Assembly (NCBI GenBank): GCA_028551475.1 | Contig: CM052354.1 | Location: 28,419,258 to 28,483,257 of the forward strand | Source of the DNA: Casuarina equisetifolia | Lineage: Eukaryota; Streptophyta; Magnoliopsida; Fagales; Casuarinaceae | DNA: 64,000 bases | Direction of reading: 5' to 3' | Shown here: in pieces, positions 49,209 to 61,321 of the stretch | Position numbering within the stretch: position 1 is the first letter of the stretch | Layout of the letters: each line of letters opens with the position of its first letter | Program-made: the position numbers and the translations under genes | The notes under the pieces: model-generated | Seen by the model: the letters and a program-made list of their open reading frames with translations, nothing else | Database searches by the model: none | Told to the model about the DNA's origin: nothing

Positions 49209-50240
49209 ATCAGGGGTGGCTAAAGCTTTACAGGATGGGTTTGCGTCGAAAGAAAATGAGCCGTCCAGTCGATGTCAGAGAAGTTTTGCTGGGGAAGATC
49301 TGGACGTACCTTACGACTCCTCTCGAACCGTCCATCTGATCCTAATCCCGTGGCGACACGTAAAAGCAAGTCCAGTGTCAGAGGCTGGGGCCCAGAATTC
49401 GGAGTGGGCGACTCCTTTGAGGCCGTCGAGATCCCCCTCGGGTCAAACGACGGCGGTCCTATTATAATTTCTTGCCATTTCCTTTATCGAATGTCACTAG
49501 AGAAAAATCCATACCCCGATCTTCGCTTTACAAGCTTTCACGAAGTTTATCATTAACGTCGGCATCAAATCGAAAATCCTTAACTTTCCGAGGGACATTC
49601 GTTACTGTCATCTCAGAACAAGTCCACTGAAATGTATCGAACCAATTATGTTGTGAATGTCCTCTGGATCTAAGTCAGCTCACCTGCGAAAAGTGTCCCC
49701 AGCAAGATCTTTGGGGTCCCTTTAAGCTCTGGGGTGGCGTTGATTGTGGCAGAGTTTTAAGGAAACATTGGTTGTCTATAGTCAACCCAGGAAAACATAA
49801 AAGAGATTCAAAGGTACTAACGTAAAACAATAATAATTGATTTTTGACAATTAGAGACCCACACCAGATTGAGATGATCTCAAGATAAAATTTTAATGAA
49901 AAATTAATTATTCAACTCATAAATTCTTTTTTTATTTGACATTAATAGCAAGATTTAGTTGAGAAAGGAGCAATTATAGCATCAAAATCAAGGAATGTCA
50001 AACGTCATTAGGGAGACAAACTTGATTTCATACATGGTCGATTTGAGGGGTGCATACAAGCTTCAGAATGATAGTAAATTTTGAGTTCTGCAACATATTT
50101 TTACACATATAGTCAAGCGTGTGACACTCTATTTGAGAAAAACCTTTATAGAGACTTCAAAGCAAAGTCATACGATACATATTGTTGTGTTATTGTTTCT
50201 TCCATCTTAAGTATTCTTGGATGCTCGAGTGTACATCTCT
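49209..50240. other. Upstream region of the CPR1-like F-box gene
   Basis: About 350 bases next to the gene are GC-rich and contain plus-strand open frames that are not protein-like. The rest is AT-rich with no gene seen. Confidence 0.35.
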
Positions 50241-51550
50241 CTATTCACTTTCCACTCGACAGAGAACAAAGGTTAAAACATAAGTGGCATAAAAACAATA
50301 GATGGAAGCAAAAAAAAAGAATGATATAGAGAGAAAAGTTAAATTAAAGGCCTTTTACCAAATGTGTGTGCACTAGAAACGCCATTAATTCACTAAAGCC
50401 TACACCAAATAAACAAACTAAGCGTGCAACTGTATTTAAGTTGAAAAGAAGCCCAACTATCAAAGCTTTAAAACTCGATGAGAATCATAATTCAAACATT
50501 TTTTTTCTCTAAGCTTTAGTCTCTCTTGTTTGCTCACAGCACTAACTTGAAGGCTTTTTGACAAAAAATCATCTTGAGATATTCAAAGGCCAACTCATCA
50601 CATTGTGGGAAAACCAATATAGGCAACCAATTATAAAGTTGTAAACCAAATTATCACTAACTCTTAATAAAATGTAATTCCATCATAGATAAATAAACAT
50701 GGATAAACATCCATAATGATATCTTACTCAAGCACACACCTCCTAAAACATAGTACACCCATTTGCAACACAATCAATAACATAATGCCCCATATTAAAC
50801 AATAGGTTAAATATAAAAGGCTACACCAATTAGGCAACTACTTCATAATTGATTGTTAGCAACCAATTAAATCAAAAGATGGTGTACCTTCTCTGTTCAC
50901 TTTCCACCCTATTGAGAACAAAGGTTAAAAGATAAATAGCATAGAACAATAGATGGAAGCAAGTGAAAGAGGAATGGATCTAAAGAGGAAAGTTAAATTA
51001 AATACCCTTTCACAAATGTGTGTTTAGGAGAAAATGCCATTAATTCACTAGAGCTTGTATCAAATTTACAAACTAAGCATGCAACTGTACTTAAGTTGAA
51101 AAGAAGCTAACTAGCAAAGCTTTAAAACTTAATGAGAATCATAATTCAACATATTATTTTTTCTCTAGGCTTTAGTTTCTCTTGTTTGCTCATAGCATAA
51201 ACTTGAAGCCTTTTCACAAAAAATCATCCTAAGATATTCAAGGGCTAATTCGTTGGATTGTGGGAAAACCAATATGGGGCAACCAATTATAAAGTTGTAA
51301 ATCAAATTATCACTATACATTACTAAAAGGTAATTTCATCATAGATAAATAAGCAAGGATAAACATGTGTAATGATATCTTACTCAAGCACATGCCTCCC
51401 AAAACATAGTACACCCATCTACAACATAACTAATAACATAAAGCCTTATATATAAGAAATAGGTGAAATAAAAAAGACTACACCAATTGGGCTATTAATT
51501 CATAACTATCACTAGCAACCAATTGAATAAAATATGGTGTTCACCACTTC
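50240..51550. repeat. Two tandem copies of a ~640-bp unit
   Basis: The unit at about 50240-50880 is repeated at about 50880-51550. Anchors: CTCTATTCACTTTCCACTCG (50238) and CTCTGTTCACTTTCCACCCT (50899), and GCAACTGTATTTAAGTTGAAAAGAAG (50427) and its match (51081). A segment containing AGGCTTTTTGACAAAAAATCATC looks like the 3' flank of the intact F-box gene near 47697-47725, so this is probably amplified F-box 3' DNA. Confidence 0.7.
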
Positions 51551-52340
51551 CCCCCAGAAAAAAAAGGTCAACAATTAACCTCCTAAGCATTAGCCTAAAG
51601 TCTCAAACTCATGATCTTGTTCTAATAATAATTGTTACGATTAAACACTGCCATTTAACTAAAAGCTATAACCATTAGTAAAAGTATAATTGTATTTCCT
51701 TAACCTATATCCGTTAGTAGATATGCAACTTTATTTTTTTAACTTAACCTACCACTCAAACACACCCATTTGCACCATAACTAATTGTGCAATCCATATT
51801 AAGTAATTAATTAACATAATGGGATACATTAATTAGGTAATTAATCCATAACTAATCATCAACAACCAATCAAGTCAAAGGATGATGTTCACCCTCCATA
51901 AAGATAACAATTACTTGCACTATTCTAAAAACTCAAACTTGTGACCTTGTTCTGACATTAATTCTTAGGATTAAGTACTACTACTAGGCCAAAAGCTAAA
52001 GTTATTAGTAAAGTGCAACTTTATTGCTTTAACTTGACCTTGTAACTTAGTTACACCCTTTGAAACATGCACCTAATTATCACTAAGGCATTCCCCTTTA
52101 CAACATAATAGGATGTGTAAAGCCCTATATTAGACAACTGGTGGACATGAAAAGCTATATTGGTCAAGCAATTAGTCTATAAGAGCTCGATCGGACCCAC
52201 TTAGACATCCTTAACAAATCACTCAAGTTAGCCTACTTAAAACCTCTCTCCAACCAACATGCTAACAATTCTCTTTTTCCAACAAATTGTTGGAAACAAA
52301 GGTCAAACTCACAATTTGTTCCGATACCACTTACTAGTAA
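51551..52340. other. Repetitive AT-rich DNA, no gene seen
   Basis: Several short stretches resemble each other and the repeat to the left (phrases like TAACATAATG, CAACCAATCAAGTCAAAGGATG). Nothing coding was recognised. Confidence 0.35.
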
Positions 52341-52893
52341 AATCATGAACAAACACTTATATGAACAGGGAAAAAGATTTACTTTACGCAGTCTTCACAA
52401 CTTACCCACCTAACAAGATTAATTATCTACTAATTAAGTTAAAAATTTATAATTACACTTTTTTAAATGGCATAACATTGTAAACCATCATCTCAATCTT
52501 AGCTTCGTAAAAATTTTCAAATAATTCAACAACTAATCATCAATGTTACACAAACTTTTAGTTTCACATTAAAATAAATAACTTACAATATCTATAACTA
52601 TTTCCTTAAAAAATCAAGAAACAAAATTTGCTACTAACATGACATTCACTAAAAATTTTGCATGCATTAAAATTAACAATTATAAACCATCTAAATCTTA
52701 GTTTCATAACACTTTTCAAATAATTCAATTATAAAAACTTCTAGTTTTACATTAAAATACATGACTTAAACTACTTATAAGTATTTTAGTTTAACTAGCT
52801 TTCTCAATTTCTTTTTTTAAAAATTTAGATAATACAAACGAAATCAAGATAAGTCTATTATGTTATACTTATTTTAAAGTCATTTTCTTTCCT

Positions 52894-53172
52894 TCAACAT
52901 GCTTCGACATTAATAAGACTTATGATGTAAATCTTAGCCTCAAACCAATCTAGTAGACAAACACCAAAATTTTGGATCCTCTTGTTCCTCAAATCATACA
53001 ATACAAGCCTCTTATGTTCATGTTTTAGTAGAATTTCCTCACTTGTCTTGGAATAACACAAGGGATTCAAACTCCTAATAGATCCAATAGCCTCAAATAT
53101 TGTGAAGGAAAATACCTTAGCCCAACACTCATATGAACATGCAAAAAGATTTACTTTTCTTGGTCTCCACAA
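52894..53172 (-). pseudogene. F-box C-terminal fragment, first copy
   Basis: The minus frame encodes the last part of an F-box/FBA protein: ECWAKVFSFTIFE, IRSLNPLCYSKTSEEILL, RLVLYDLRNKRIQNFG. The last two correspond to LAYSKSRDRVLLEV and LYWYDLTRKKAKRV of the intact gene at 48033-49208. No F-box is attached; the next DNA on either side is spacer. Confidence 0.75.
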
Positions 53173-53659
53173 CTTACCTACATCAACAAGATTAATTATC
53201 TACTAATTAAGTCAAAAATTTACAATTACACTCTTTTAAATGGCATAATAATTGTAAATTATTATCTCAATCTTAGTTTCTTAAAACTTTTCAAATAGTT
53301 CAACAACTTATCATTAGTGTTACGTAAAATTTTAGTTTCTCATTAAAATAAATAACTTAGGATATTTGTAACTATTTCCTTAACAAATCAAGAAACAAAT
53401 TTTGCACTAACGTGGCATTCACCAAAAATTTTGCATGTGTTAAAAGTAACAATTATAAACCATCTAAAATTTGGTTTTATAACACTTCTTAAATAATTCA
53501 ATTATACAAAATTGTTTTACATTAAAATAAATAACTTAAACTATCTATAAGTATTTTATTTTAAACAACTTTCTCAATTTCTTTTTCTAAGAATTTAACT
53601 AATACAAATGAAACTCAAGAGAAGGCTATTGTGTTATACCTATCATTGTGTTTCTCCTC

Positions 53660-53935
53660 TTTTAAAGTATCTTTCTTCCTTTCAATATGCTTCGACATTA
53701 ATAAGACTTTCTATGTAAATCTTAGCCTCAAACCAATCCAATAGATAGGCACTAAAATTTCGATTCCTCTTATTCCTCAAATATACCATCCAAGCTTCCC
53801 ATATTCATATTTCAACAAAATTTCCTCACCCATCTTGGAATAACACAAGGGTTTTGAACTCTTAATAGATTTAATAGCCTTAAATGTCATGAAGGAAAAT
53901 TCCTTATCCCAACATTCATATGAACATTAAAAAAT
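53660..53935 (-). pseudogene. F-box C-terminal fragment, second copy
   Basis: Same piece as 52894-53172 with more damage. The stretches equivalent to CYSKTSEEILL and LRNKR can be traced, but the frame is broken. Confidence 0.65.
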
Positions 53936-54419
53936 GATTTACTTTACTTGGTCTTCACAACTTACCTACATCAAGGATATTTATTACCTACTAATTAAGT
54001 AAAAAATTTATAGTTATACTTTTTTAAATGGCATAATAATTGTAAATCATTACCTTAATCTTAGTTTCTTAAAAATTTTCAAATAATTCAACAACATATC
54101 ATTAGTGTTACACAAAATTTTAGTTTCACATTAAAATAAATAACTTAGGATATTTATAACTATTTCCTTATTAAATCAAGAAAAAAATTTTGCTACTAAC
54201 ATGGCATTCACCAAAAATTTTGCATGCATTAAAAGTAACAATTAAAAACCATTTTAATCTTAGCTTCATAATACTTCTTAAATAATTTGATTATAGAAAC
54301 TTCTAGTTTCACATTAAAATACATGACTTAAACTATCTATAAGTATTTTAGTTTAAGTAGCTTTCTTAATTCCTTTTTCTAAGAATTTAAATAATACAAA
54401 CGAGATTCAAGAGAAGCCT

Positions 54420-55380
54420 ATTGTGCTATATTTTTCATTACATTTCCCCTCTTTTAAAGTCTCTTTCATACAATATTTTTTCGTCATCCAAACATCATCT
54501 AAAACATTATTATATCGAATTACCATGCATAAGCATTCATTCAACATTGCCAATTGTATGTCAAATTTCTTTCCTTTACACTTTGGGAGTGGCATTTCCC
54601 TAGAAATTTCATTCGTAAGATTAAATGCAATAACCAAGTCATTCTCACTAGTCTTGTCAACCTTCACCTTTCATCTCACCACCCAGTGCAAGGCTCTATT
54701 CACAAAAGTTCCACAAGGGTTTCAAACTCTTAACTTGTCCAATACTCTAAGTTTTCATGAAGCAAAATATCTTAACCCAAGACTCTTTCACCTAATATTC
54801 TTTCATCATCCAAATATCAACTAAAACATCATCATATCTAACTACCATGCATAAGCATTCATTCAACACTATCAATTGTAATATAGATTTCTTTCCCTTA
54901 CACTTTAAGAGGGGTACTTCCTTAGAAATTTCATCTATAAAATTAAATGCAATAGCCAAGTCATTCTCGCTAGTCTCGTCAACCTGCACCTTACATCTCA
55001 TCACCTAGTGCAAGGCTCCATCCACAAAGGTTCCACAAGGCTTTTAAACTCTTAACTTATCCAATACTCTAAGTTTTCGTGAAAGAAAACACATTAACTC
55101 ACGACTCTTTCACCTAATATTCTTTCATTATCCAAACATCAGCTAAAACATCATCATATCTAACTACCATGCATAAGCATTCACTCAATACTGCCAATTA
55201 TATACTAGATTTCTTTCCCTTACACTTTGGGAGTAGCACTTTCATAGAAATTTCATCCATAAGATTAAATATAATAACCAAGTCATTCTTACTAGTGTCA
55301 TCAACCTCCACCTTCTATCTCACCACTCAGTGCAAGGCTCCATTCATAAAGGTTCCAACCTTGCTAGCCATGAAAAGATA
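54420..55380 (-). pseudogene. Three tandem copies of an F-box middle module
   Basis: A 320-bp unit encoding about one quarter of the FBA domain is repeated three times (anchors at 54484, 54803 and 55123). Each unit reads, on the minus strand, ENDLVIAFNLTNEISREMPL, then LNECLCMVIRYNNVLDDVWM with small changes. In an intact F-box protein this segment occurs once (compare LGVLDGHLCML and DVWMMKEYGV in the gene at 48033-49208). The units at 54407-54667 and 54792-55004 still have open frames of 86 and 70 residues. Confidence 0.8.
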
Positions 55381-55399
55381 AGATATATCCTTGGAATCT

Positions 55400-56250
55400 T
55401 CCCATCTTTAAGCTTTATGGATGTAAACCTTGACCTTCACCAAACGTTGTACTAAATGTTGAGAAAATAGATATAGTGCCCATTATGTATTATACAATGA
55501 GTAATATAGTTATCCAAGTCATGCTATGGAACCTCATATAATAGATTGAACTTGTTCTAGGCACCTTTTATATTAAGCTTCCATAATGGTTTTGTTTGCT
55601 TCTTCTAATATTGAACACAAATTTAATACAATATTGAGAAGCTTCTTTCCAATCTATATGTGTGTTCTTCTTATCACTAAACCATATTGGGTACACTATA
55701 AAATTCTTACCAACTTGTATTCCTTCATCACCAAGTTTTACCCAAACCAAAAATTGGGGAAATAGAAGATTGTTGATCATCAAGTACAATGGGCAAGATC
55801 TTATGCCTTTGAAGAGTCGGGTTCCATATAGCAATTTTCTTCCTATAGTTGGAAATGCAGACCAAACCGTTGACGAAGCCCAAAAGCCACATATTATTCA
55901 TGTAGTACGGCAAAGGTGGGTTCATCCATAAACTTTCATGATCAATATTTACACAATTTAGATCAATATCTGCATAAAAGAGAGTGAAAGTGTTTCCCTC
56001 TATATGGAAGTGGTGAGAGCTTGTCTCTATGGCGTTCTTGGGGTGAAGATCGATGAAGTGCTGGCTATCAATTAGAGAACCGCAATAACTTGGACACAAT
56101 CCGGAACCTGACCAGAGACTTGACTAGAAGCGAGCAAAGTAACGATTCTAGTATTTGAGATGGCACGTATAATTCTTCCCTGTTGGTATTTGAGCTTAAG
56201 TCCTTAGGATTAGAGGATAGGATGGGTGGAAAGTCAATGCCGAACCCCAT
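55400..56250 (-). pseudogene. F-box N-terminal half, relic 1
   Basis: From 56250 downward the minus strand reads a degenerate F-box (LLVKSLVRFRIVSKLLRF), then after a stop and frame changes the first half of FBA: GFVNGLVCISNYRKKIAIWN and PTLQRHKILP in 56099-55728, then VKLGDEGIQVGKNFI in 55834-55568. At least two frame breaks are needed. It leads directly into the three tandem middle modules, so 56250 to 52340 is one exploded F-box gene. Confidence 0.75.
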
Positions 56251-56257
56251 TTCTAGA

Positions 56258-56900
56258 AAAAGTCAATAAATATTTCAAAATGACAAGAAATACAAAATGA
56301 GAGATTGGCTCAGTTTAAACCTCTTTCTAGAAAGATCTAACAAACATCTCAAAATGATGAATGTGTGAGGTTGTTGTACCTAGATTATATTTGTTGTAGT
56401 ATGAAGCTTTCACTAATGAGTTTAGGCTCTTCAACTGTCCCTTGGTAATAAAAAAGTGGAAGAGAAACTTGGATACGGAACAATAGTCAATTGGTAAAAA
56501 AATGAAGGCCTTTATGATTTTTTATCATTTAATTGGTATCTTTTCTTTAGTGAATGAATATTATTGTTTTACTTGGATTATATTTCTAAAAAGAGTTGAT
56601 GAATATTTCAAAATGACAAGAGATACCAAGCGGGAGATTGGCTTAGTTTGAACCTCTTTCTATAAAGATCCAACAAATATCTCAAAATGACGAACGTGTA
56701 GAGCTATTGTATGTAGATTATATTTGTTATAGTAGGAAGCTTCCAATAATGAGTTTAGACTCTTCAACTATCCTTTGGTAATAAAAAAGTGAAAAAGTGA
56801 ATTGGATACAAAACAACAGTCAATTGGTCAGAAAATGAAGGCTCTTACGATTTTTTACCATGTTAATTGGTATCTTTTCTTTAGTCGATGAACATTGATG
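56258..56900. repeat. Two tandem copies of a ~326-bp F-box upstream segment
   Basis: The segment starting AAAAAGTCAATAAATATTTC (56262) recurs as AAAAAGAGTTGATGAATATT (about 56588) and stays similar for about 310 bases. A related start (AAAAAGAGTCAAAGAACATC) follows the second F-box relic near 59816, so this is amplified F-box promoter DNA. Confidence 0.7.
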
Positions 56901-56904
56901 TTGT

Positions 56905-57480
56905 ACCTATAAATTTCATTTGTAAGATTAAATGCAATAATCAAGTCATTCTCGATAGTCTCATCAACTTACACATTCCGTCTCACCATCCAATGCAAGG
57001 CTTCATTCACTAAGGTTCCATAAGGCTTTTAAACTCTTAACTTTTCCAATACTCTAAGTTTTCATGAAGGAAAACACCTTAACCCAAAACTCTTTCACCT
57101 AATATTCTTTCATCGTCCAAACATCAACTAAAACATCATCATATCTAACTATCATGCATAAGCATTCACTCAACACTATCAATTGTATGCCAGATTTCTT
57201 TTCCTTACACTTGGGGAAGAACATTTACTTAGAAATTTCATCCGTAAGATTAAATGTAATAACCAAGTCATTCTCACTAGTTTCATCATCCTTCATCTTC
57301 TGTCTCACCACCCAATGCAAGACTTCATTCATAAAGGTTCCACAAGGGTTTTAAACTCTTAACTTGTCCAATACTCTAAGTTTTAATGAAGGAAAACACC
57401 TTAACCCAAGACTCTTTCACCTAATATTCTTTCATCATCCAAACATTAACTAAAACATCATCATATCTAACTACCATGTA
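56905..57480 (-). pseudogene. Two more tandem F-box middle modules
   Basis: The same 320-bp module as at 54420-55380 occurs here about twice (anchors CATCGTCCAAACATCAACT near 57112 and CATCATCCAAACATTAACT near 57434). The frames are more damaged than in the first array. Confidence 0.65.
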
Positions 57481-58680
57481 AATCATTATCTCAATCTTAG
57501 TTTTGTAAATTTTTTTAAATGATTCAACAACTTATCAATTGTTATACAAAATTTTAGTTTCACATTAAAATAAATAACTTAGGATATTTATAAGTATTTT
57601 CTTAATAAATCAAGAAAAAAAGTTTGCTACTAACATGACATTCACCAAAAATTTTGTATACGTTAAAGTAACAATTATGAATCATCTCAATCTTTCTTTC
57701 AAAACACTTTTTAAAAAATTCAATTATACAAAGTTCTTGTTTTACATTAAAATGCATTACTTAAACTATCTATAAGTATTTTAGTTTAAGTAGCTTTCTT
57801 TATTTCCTTTTTCAAGAATTTAAATAATACAGACAAAAGTCAAGAAAAGCCTACTTTGTTATACCTATGGTTGCATTTCTCCTCTTTTAAAGCCTTTTTC
57901 TTCCTTTTAACATGCTTTGACATCAACAAGACTTTCAACATAAATCTCAACCTCAAAACAATCTAGCAAACAAACACCAAAATTGTAGATCCTTTAATTC
58001 CTCAAATCATACCATACAAGCCTCCCATGTTCATGTTTCAACATAACTTCATCACTTGTCTTGGAATAACACAAGGTTTTCAAACTCATAATAGGTTTAA
58101 CAACCTCAGATGTTGTAAAGGAAACTACCTTAGCCCAAAACTCATATGAACATGCAAAAAAAGTTACTTTACACAGTCTCCACAGCTTACCTATATTAAG
58201 GAGATTAATTATCTAGTAATTAAGTCAAAAATTTACAATTACACTATTTTAAATGGCATAACAATTGTAAACCATCATCTCAATGTTATTTCATAAAACT
58301 TTTCAAATAATTCAACAATTGATCATCAGTGTTACACAAACTTTTAGTTTCACATTAAAATATATAAATTAGGATATTTATAAGTATTTCCTTATCAAAT
58401 TAAGAAACAAATTTTGCTACTAACATGACATTCACCAAAAATTTTGCACTCGTCAAAAGTAAAAATTATAAACCATCTTAATAGTTTCATAACACTTCTC
58501 AAATAATTTAATTATACCAACTTCTAGTTTTACATTTATTTTACATGACTTAAATTATCTATAAGTATTTTAGTTTAAGTAGCTTTCTCAATTTCTTTTT
58601 CCAAAAATTTAAATAAAACAAATGAGACTTAATAGAAACTTATTGTGTTATACCTATTGTTGCATTTCTCCTCTTTTAAA
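57480..58680. repeat. Second spacer/F-box-3' array
   Basis: A partial spacer (57480-57870), an F-box C-terminal piece (57885-58155) and a full spacer (58155-58680) repeat the pattern of 52340-54420. The piece at 57885-58155 carries the equivalents of ITSLVLF-like and CYSKTSDE-like segments with stops on the minus strand. Confidence 0.65.
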
Positions 58681-58689
58681 GCATCTTTC

Positions 58690-59770
58690 TTCCTTTTAAC
58701 ATGCTTTTACATCAATAGGACTTTTGATGTAAATCTCAGCCTCAAACCAATTTGGTAAACATACATTAAAATTTTAGATCCTCTTATTCCTCAAATCAAC
58801 CATATAAGTCTCCATGTTCACATTTTAGCAAACTTTCTCACTTGTCTTAGAATAACACAAAGGTTTTGAACTCCTAATAGATCCAATAGCCTCAAATGTT
58901 GTGAAGGAAAATACCTTAGCCCAAGACTCTTTCCAATACTCTTTCATTGTCCAAGCATTAGCAACAACATCATCATATCTCACTATCATGTATAATCATT
59001 CACTTAACACTTCCAATTCTATGCCAAATCCAATCCTTCAAACTCTAGCAAGGACATTTCCCTAAAAGTTTCATTAATAAGATTAAATGCAATAACCAAC
59101 CCAATCCTATCAACCTCATTAGCCTTAAACTTCCATTTCACAAGTTTGTGTAAGGCTTTATTCACAAAAAATTTATTCATGTTATTCATGAAAAGATATG
59201 ACATATGGTTAGAATTTCTCCATCTATTAGCTCTTTATCTATAAACATTGATCTTTGCCAGAGGTTTTTCATAACCTACGAGGATAACTTATGAAATTCT
59301 GATTAGCTTTTGCTTTTTTTTTCATTGGGTTGTACACAAACCTAAAAATCACTAAGACACTAAATTTTTTATCATTAGGCAAAATGAGCAAAATCTTGTG
59401 AGTTCCATATAGCAATGTCATTCTTTATGCAAGAAATGTAAACCAAACCATTGATAGAGCCTAGGACCTAAATTTGATCTTTGTAGCTTATAAAAGGTGA
59501 TTCCATCTTTACGGCATAACTTATAACATCAACATTTGTAGAATAGAAAATGGGGTTACTTCTAACTATAAGGAAGCGATGAGAACTTGTCTTTCAAAAG
59601 TTCCCAAGGTGAAGATTAATGAAGTGTGGCTATCAATCAAAGAATGTAGTGACTTGGACACATTCCAAAATGTGAGCAATGACTTAACTGGCAATAACAA
59701 AATAACAATTCCAGTATCTCCAATGGTAAGTCTAACATTCCCTATTGGTATTTGAGCTTAAGTTCCTAGG
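58690..59770 (-). pseudogene. F-box relic 2, collinear N to C
   Basis: From 59770 downward on the minus strand: damaged F-box N-terminus and first FBA half (59770-59250), middle module (about 59200-58960; NEVDRIGLVIAFNLINETFR is readable), then the C-terminal piece (58960-58690), with no spacer between. This shows the original order of the pieces that are scattered in the arrays to the left. Many stops and frameshifts. Confidence 0.7.
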
Positions 59771-60734
59771 ATCTAAAATGAGAGAGGTGGAGAATCAACC
59801 TCACAATCCATTACTAAAAAGAGTCAAAGAACATCTCAAAATAATGAGAGAAATGGACTTAACTTTTGCAAGATAGGAGAAAAAGATGATTAATGTCACG
59901 AGTACAATGGAATCCAATGTTAGCAAACTAAACATTTTTCTAGGATCTAAGCACCAATCATGGAGAATAAAAGTGGGTTTCATAAAATACACAAAATAGG
60001 TTGAAAATGTATCAAATTTCTCCATTGCTTAAGTACAACTTTACATTAAGTCTTCCTCTTTATGCTCTCCGAATATTTATTTGATAAGACAACCAAAGTT
60101 ACTTCAAAACCAAGAGAGAAAGGTAACAATTGTGGACTAGTGTGGAAACTCTATTTACATAAATAGTATCTATTTGTGTGTTATGTAAGATGTGGCATTA
60201 TGTGAACATGTGGTGTGTTTAAGTGAAAGAGACTTATGTGACAAAAATGCCCCAAAAGGACATTTTCTCATTGCTAAACTATAGTACAAAATCATGACGA
60301 CCACCATCTTTGAATTTTGTCCTTTAGCAAACTTTAGTGTATATAAATGAAGAGCTAAAAAGGAAAACTTAGCCAATTAATAAAATTGCCCACTCAAATA
60401 AGCTCACTTATTAAAACCTATAAGATGAAAATATCTTCACATTAGCTAGTACCATATAATAGGTAATAAGGGCAATATGTGTTCAATCATAACAACCTAA
60501 TGCAATTTACATTAACTTGCCATGGTAGCAAATATTAGTTAATGCTCATTAATATAAGCCCATATTACATAGGCTCATACAATGAGCCAACATCCAACTC
60601 ATAGCGATCACCAAAAATGAATGGACTAAGTTTAAAGTATAAAGCTTATCATGTCCCTTTCTAATATATTAAGCTAAAGGCACCTTGACAAAAATAATAA
60701 TAAAGGCTAACTTGCTAAAAATTTCCATTTAAAT
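59771..60734. other. Intergenic, no gene seen
   Basis: AT-rich DNA with a remnant of the F-box upstream segment near 59800-59850. The open frames at 59801-60376 show no family features. Confidence 0.35.
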
Positions 60735-60927
60735 TAAATTCTCCAATCTTAAACAATTTGGACTAGGATTCCTTCATCCTATATTCCTTTATCACCCATA
60801 CATCAACATAGTCATTTTCATAATTGCAAAGCATGCTCATGAGCCCATCCAAGACCCTCAAATCCAAAATTGTGCAAATCATGTAGGCACTACCTAATAC
60901 AAAACACCACAAGCAAGGGTGCCATAT
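60735..60927 (-). pseudogene. Fragment of the CPR1-like F-box gene, cut by a retrotransposon
   Basis: The DNA matches the intact gene at about 48305-48587 closely (AATTGCAAAGCATGC, GCCCATCCAAGACC, CACCACAAGCAAGGGTGCCA) with an internal deletion of about 85 bases after CAAATCCA. Homology stops at GTGCCATA, exactly where the LTR at 60928 begins. Confidence 0.85.
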
Positions 60928-61321
60928 TGTAACCAATATGCCTCTTCTTTAGCCGCTAGATTTCTGAATGCAATAACTATGGCCTTAATAGTGGGACCTT
61001 TAAGCTAGATATCTCATTGGGAATCCTTAAAGAGGTGTCTTTGGTAAGGAATGGTGGAATAAATTAACTCACGAAGGAAAGAAATTTAGGGCTTGCTCAC
61101 AAGAACCCTTCACCATTAATTACTACACATACAAAGAAGGAAAAATTGTGCATATCCATTCTAGAGACTTCTTACAATACAATACATATAATATGGTTGG
61201 GCTTCACTACTAGTCTTCTTACTAGCCCAAATATTATACTAACTGAATTCAACTACACATATAACTAAACCCAAATATACATGTGCTCAAAACAAGTCAA
61301 CCCATACAAAGACTCGTAACA
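60928..61321 (-). mobile_element. 3' LTR of a Ty3/Gypsy element
   Basis: On the minus strand the LTR starts TGTTACGAGTC at 61321 and ends TTACA at 60928, so it has TG...CA ends. It is preceded by a purine tract (AAAGAAGGGAAA at 61322-61333), the polypurine primer for plus-strand synthesis. It abuts the F-box fragment directly. The other LTR should lie beyond 64000. Confidence 0.75.

Larger units (their letters stand above)
52340..54420. repeat. ~0.78-kb units: spacer plus F-box C-terminal piece
   Basis: A unit of a 500-bp AT-rich spacer and a 270-bp F-box 3' piece repeats. The spacer anchor AAGATTAATTATCTACTAATT lies at 52415, 53188 and (changed) 53974, periods of 773 and 786. The same spacer recurs at 58200 and partly at 57480. 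The order is spacer, piece, spacer, piece, spacer. Confidence 0.75.
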
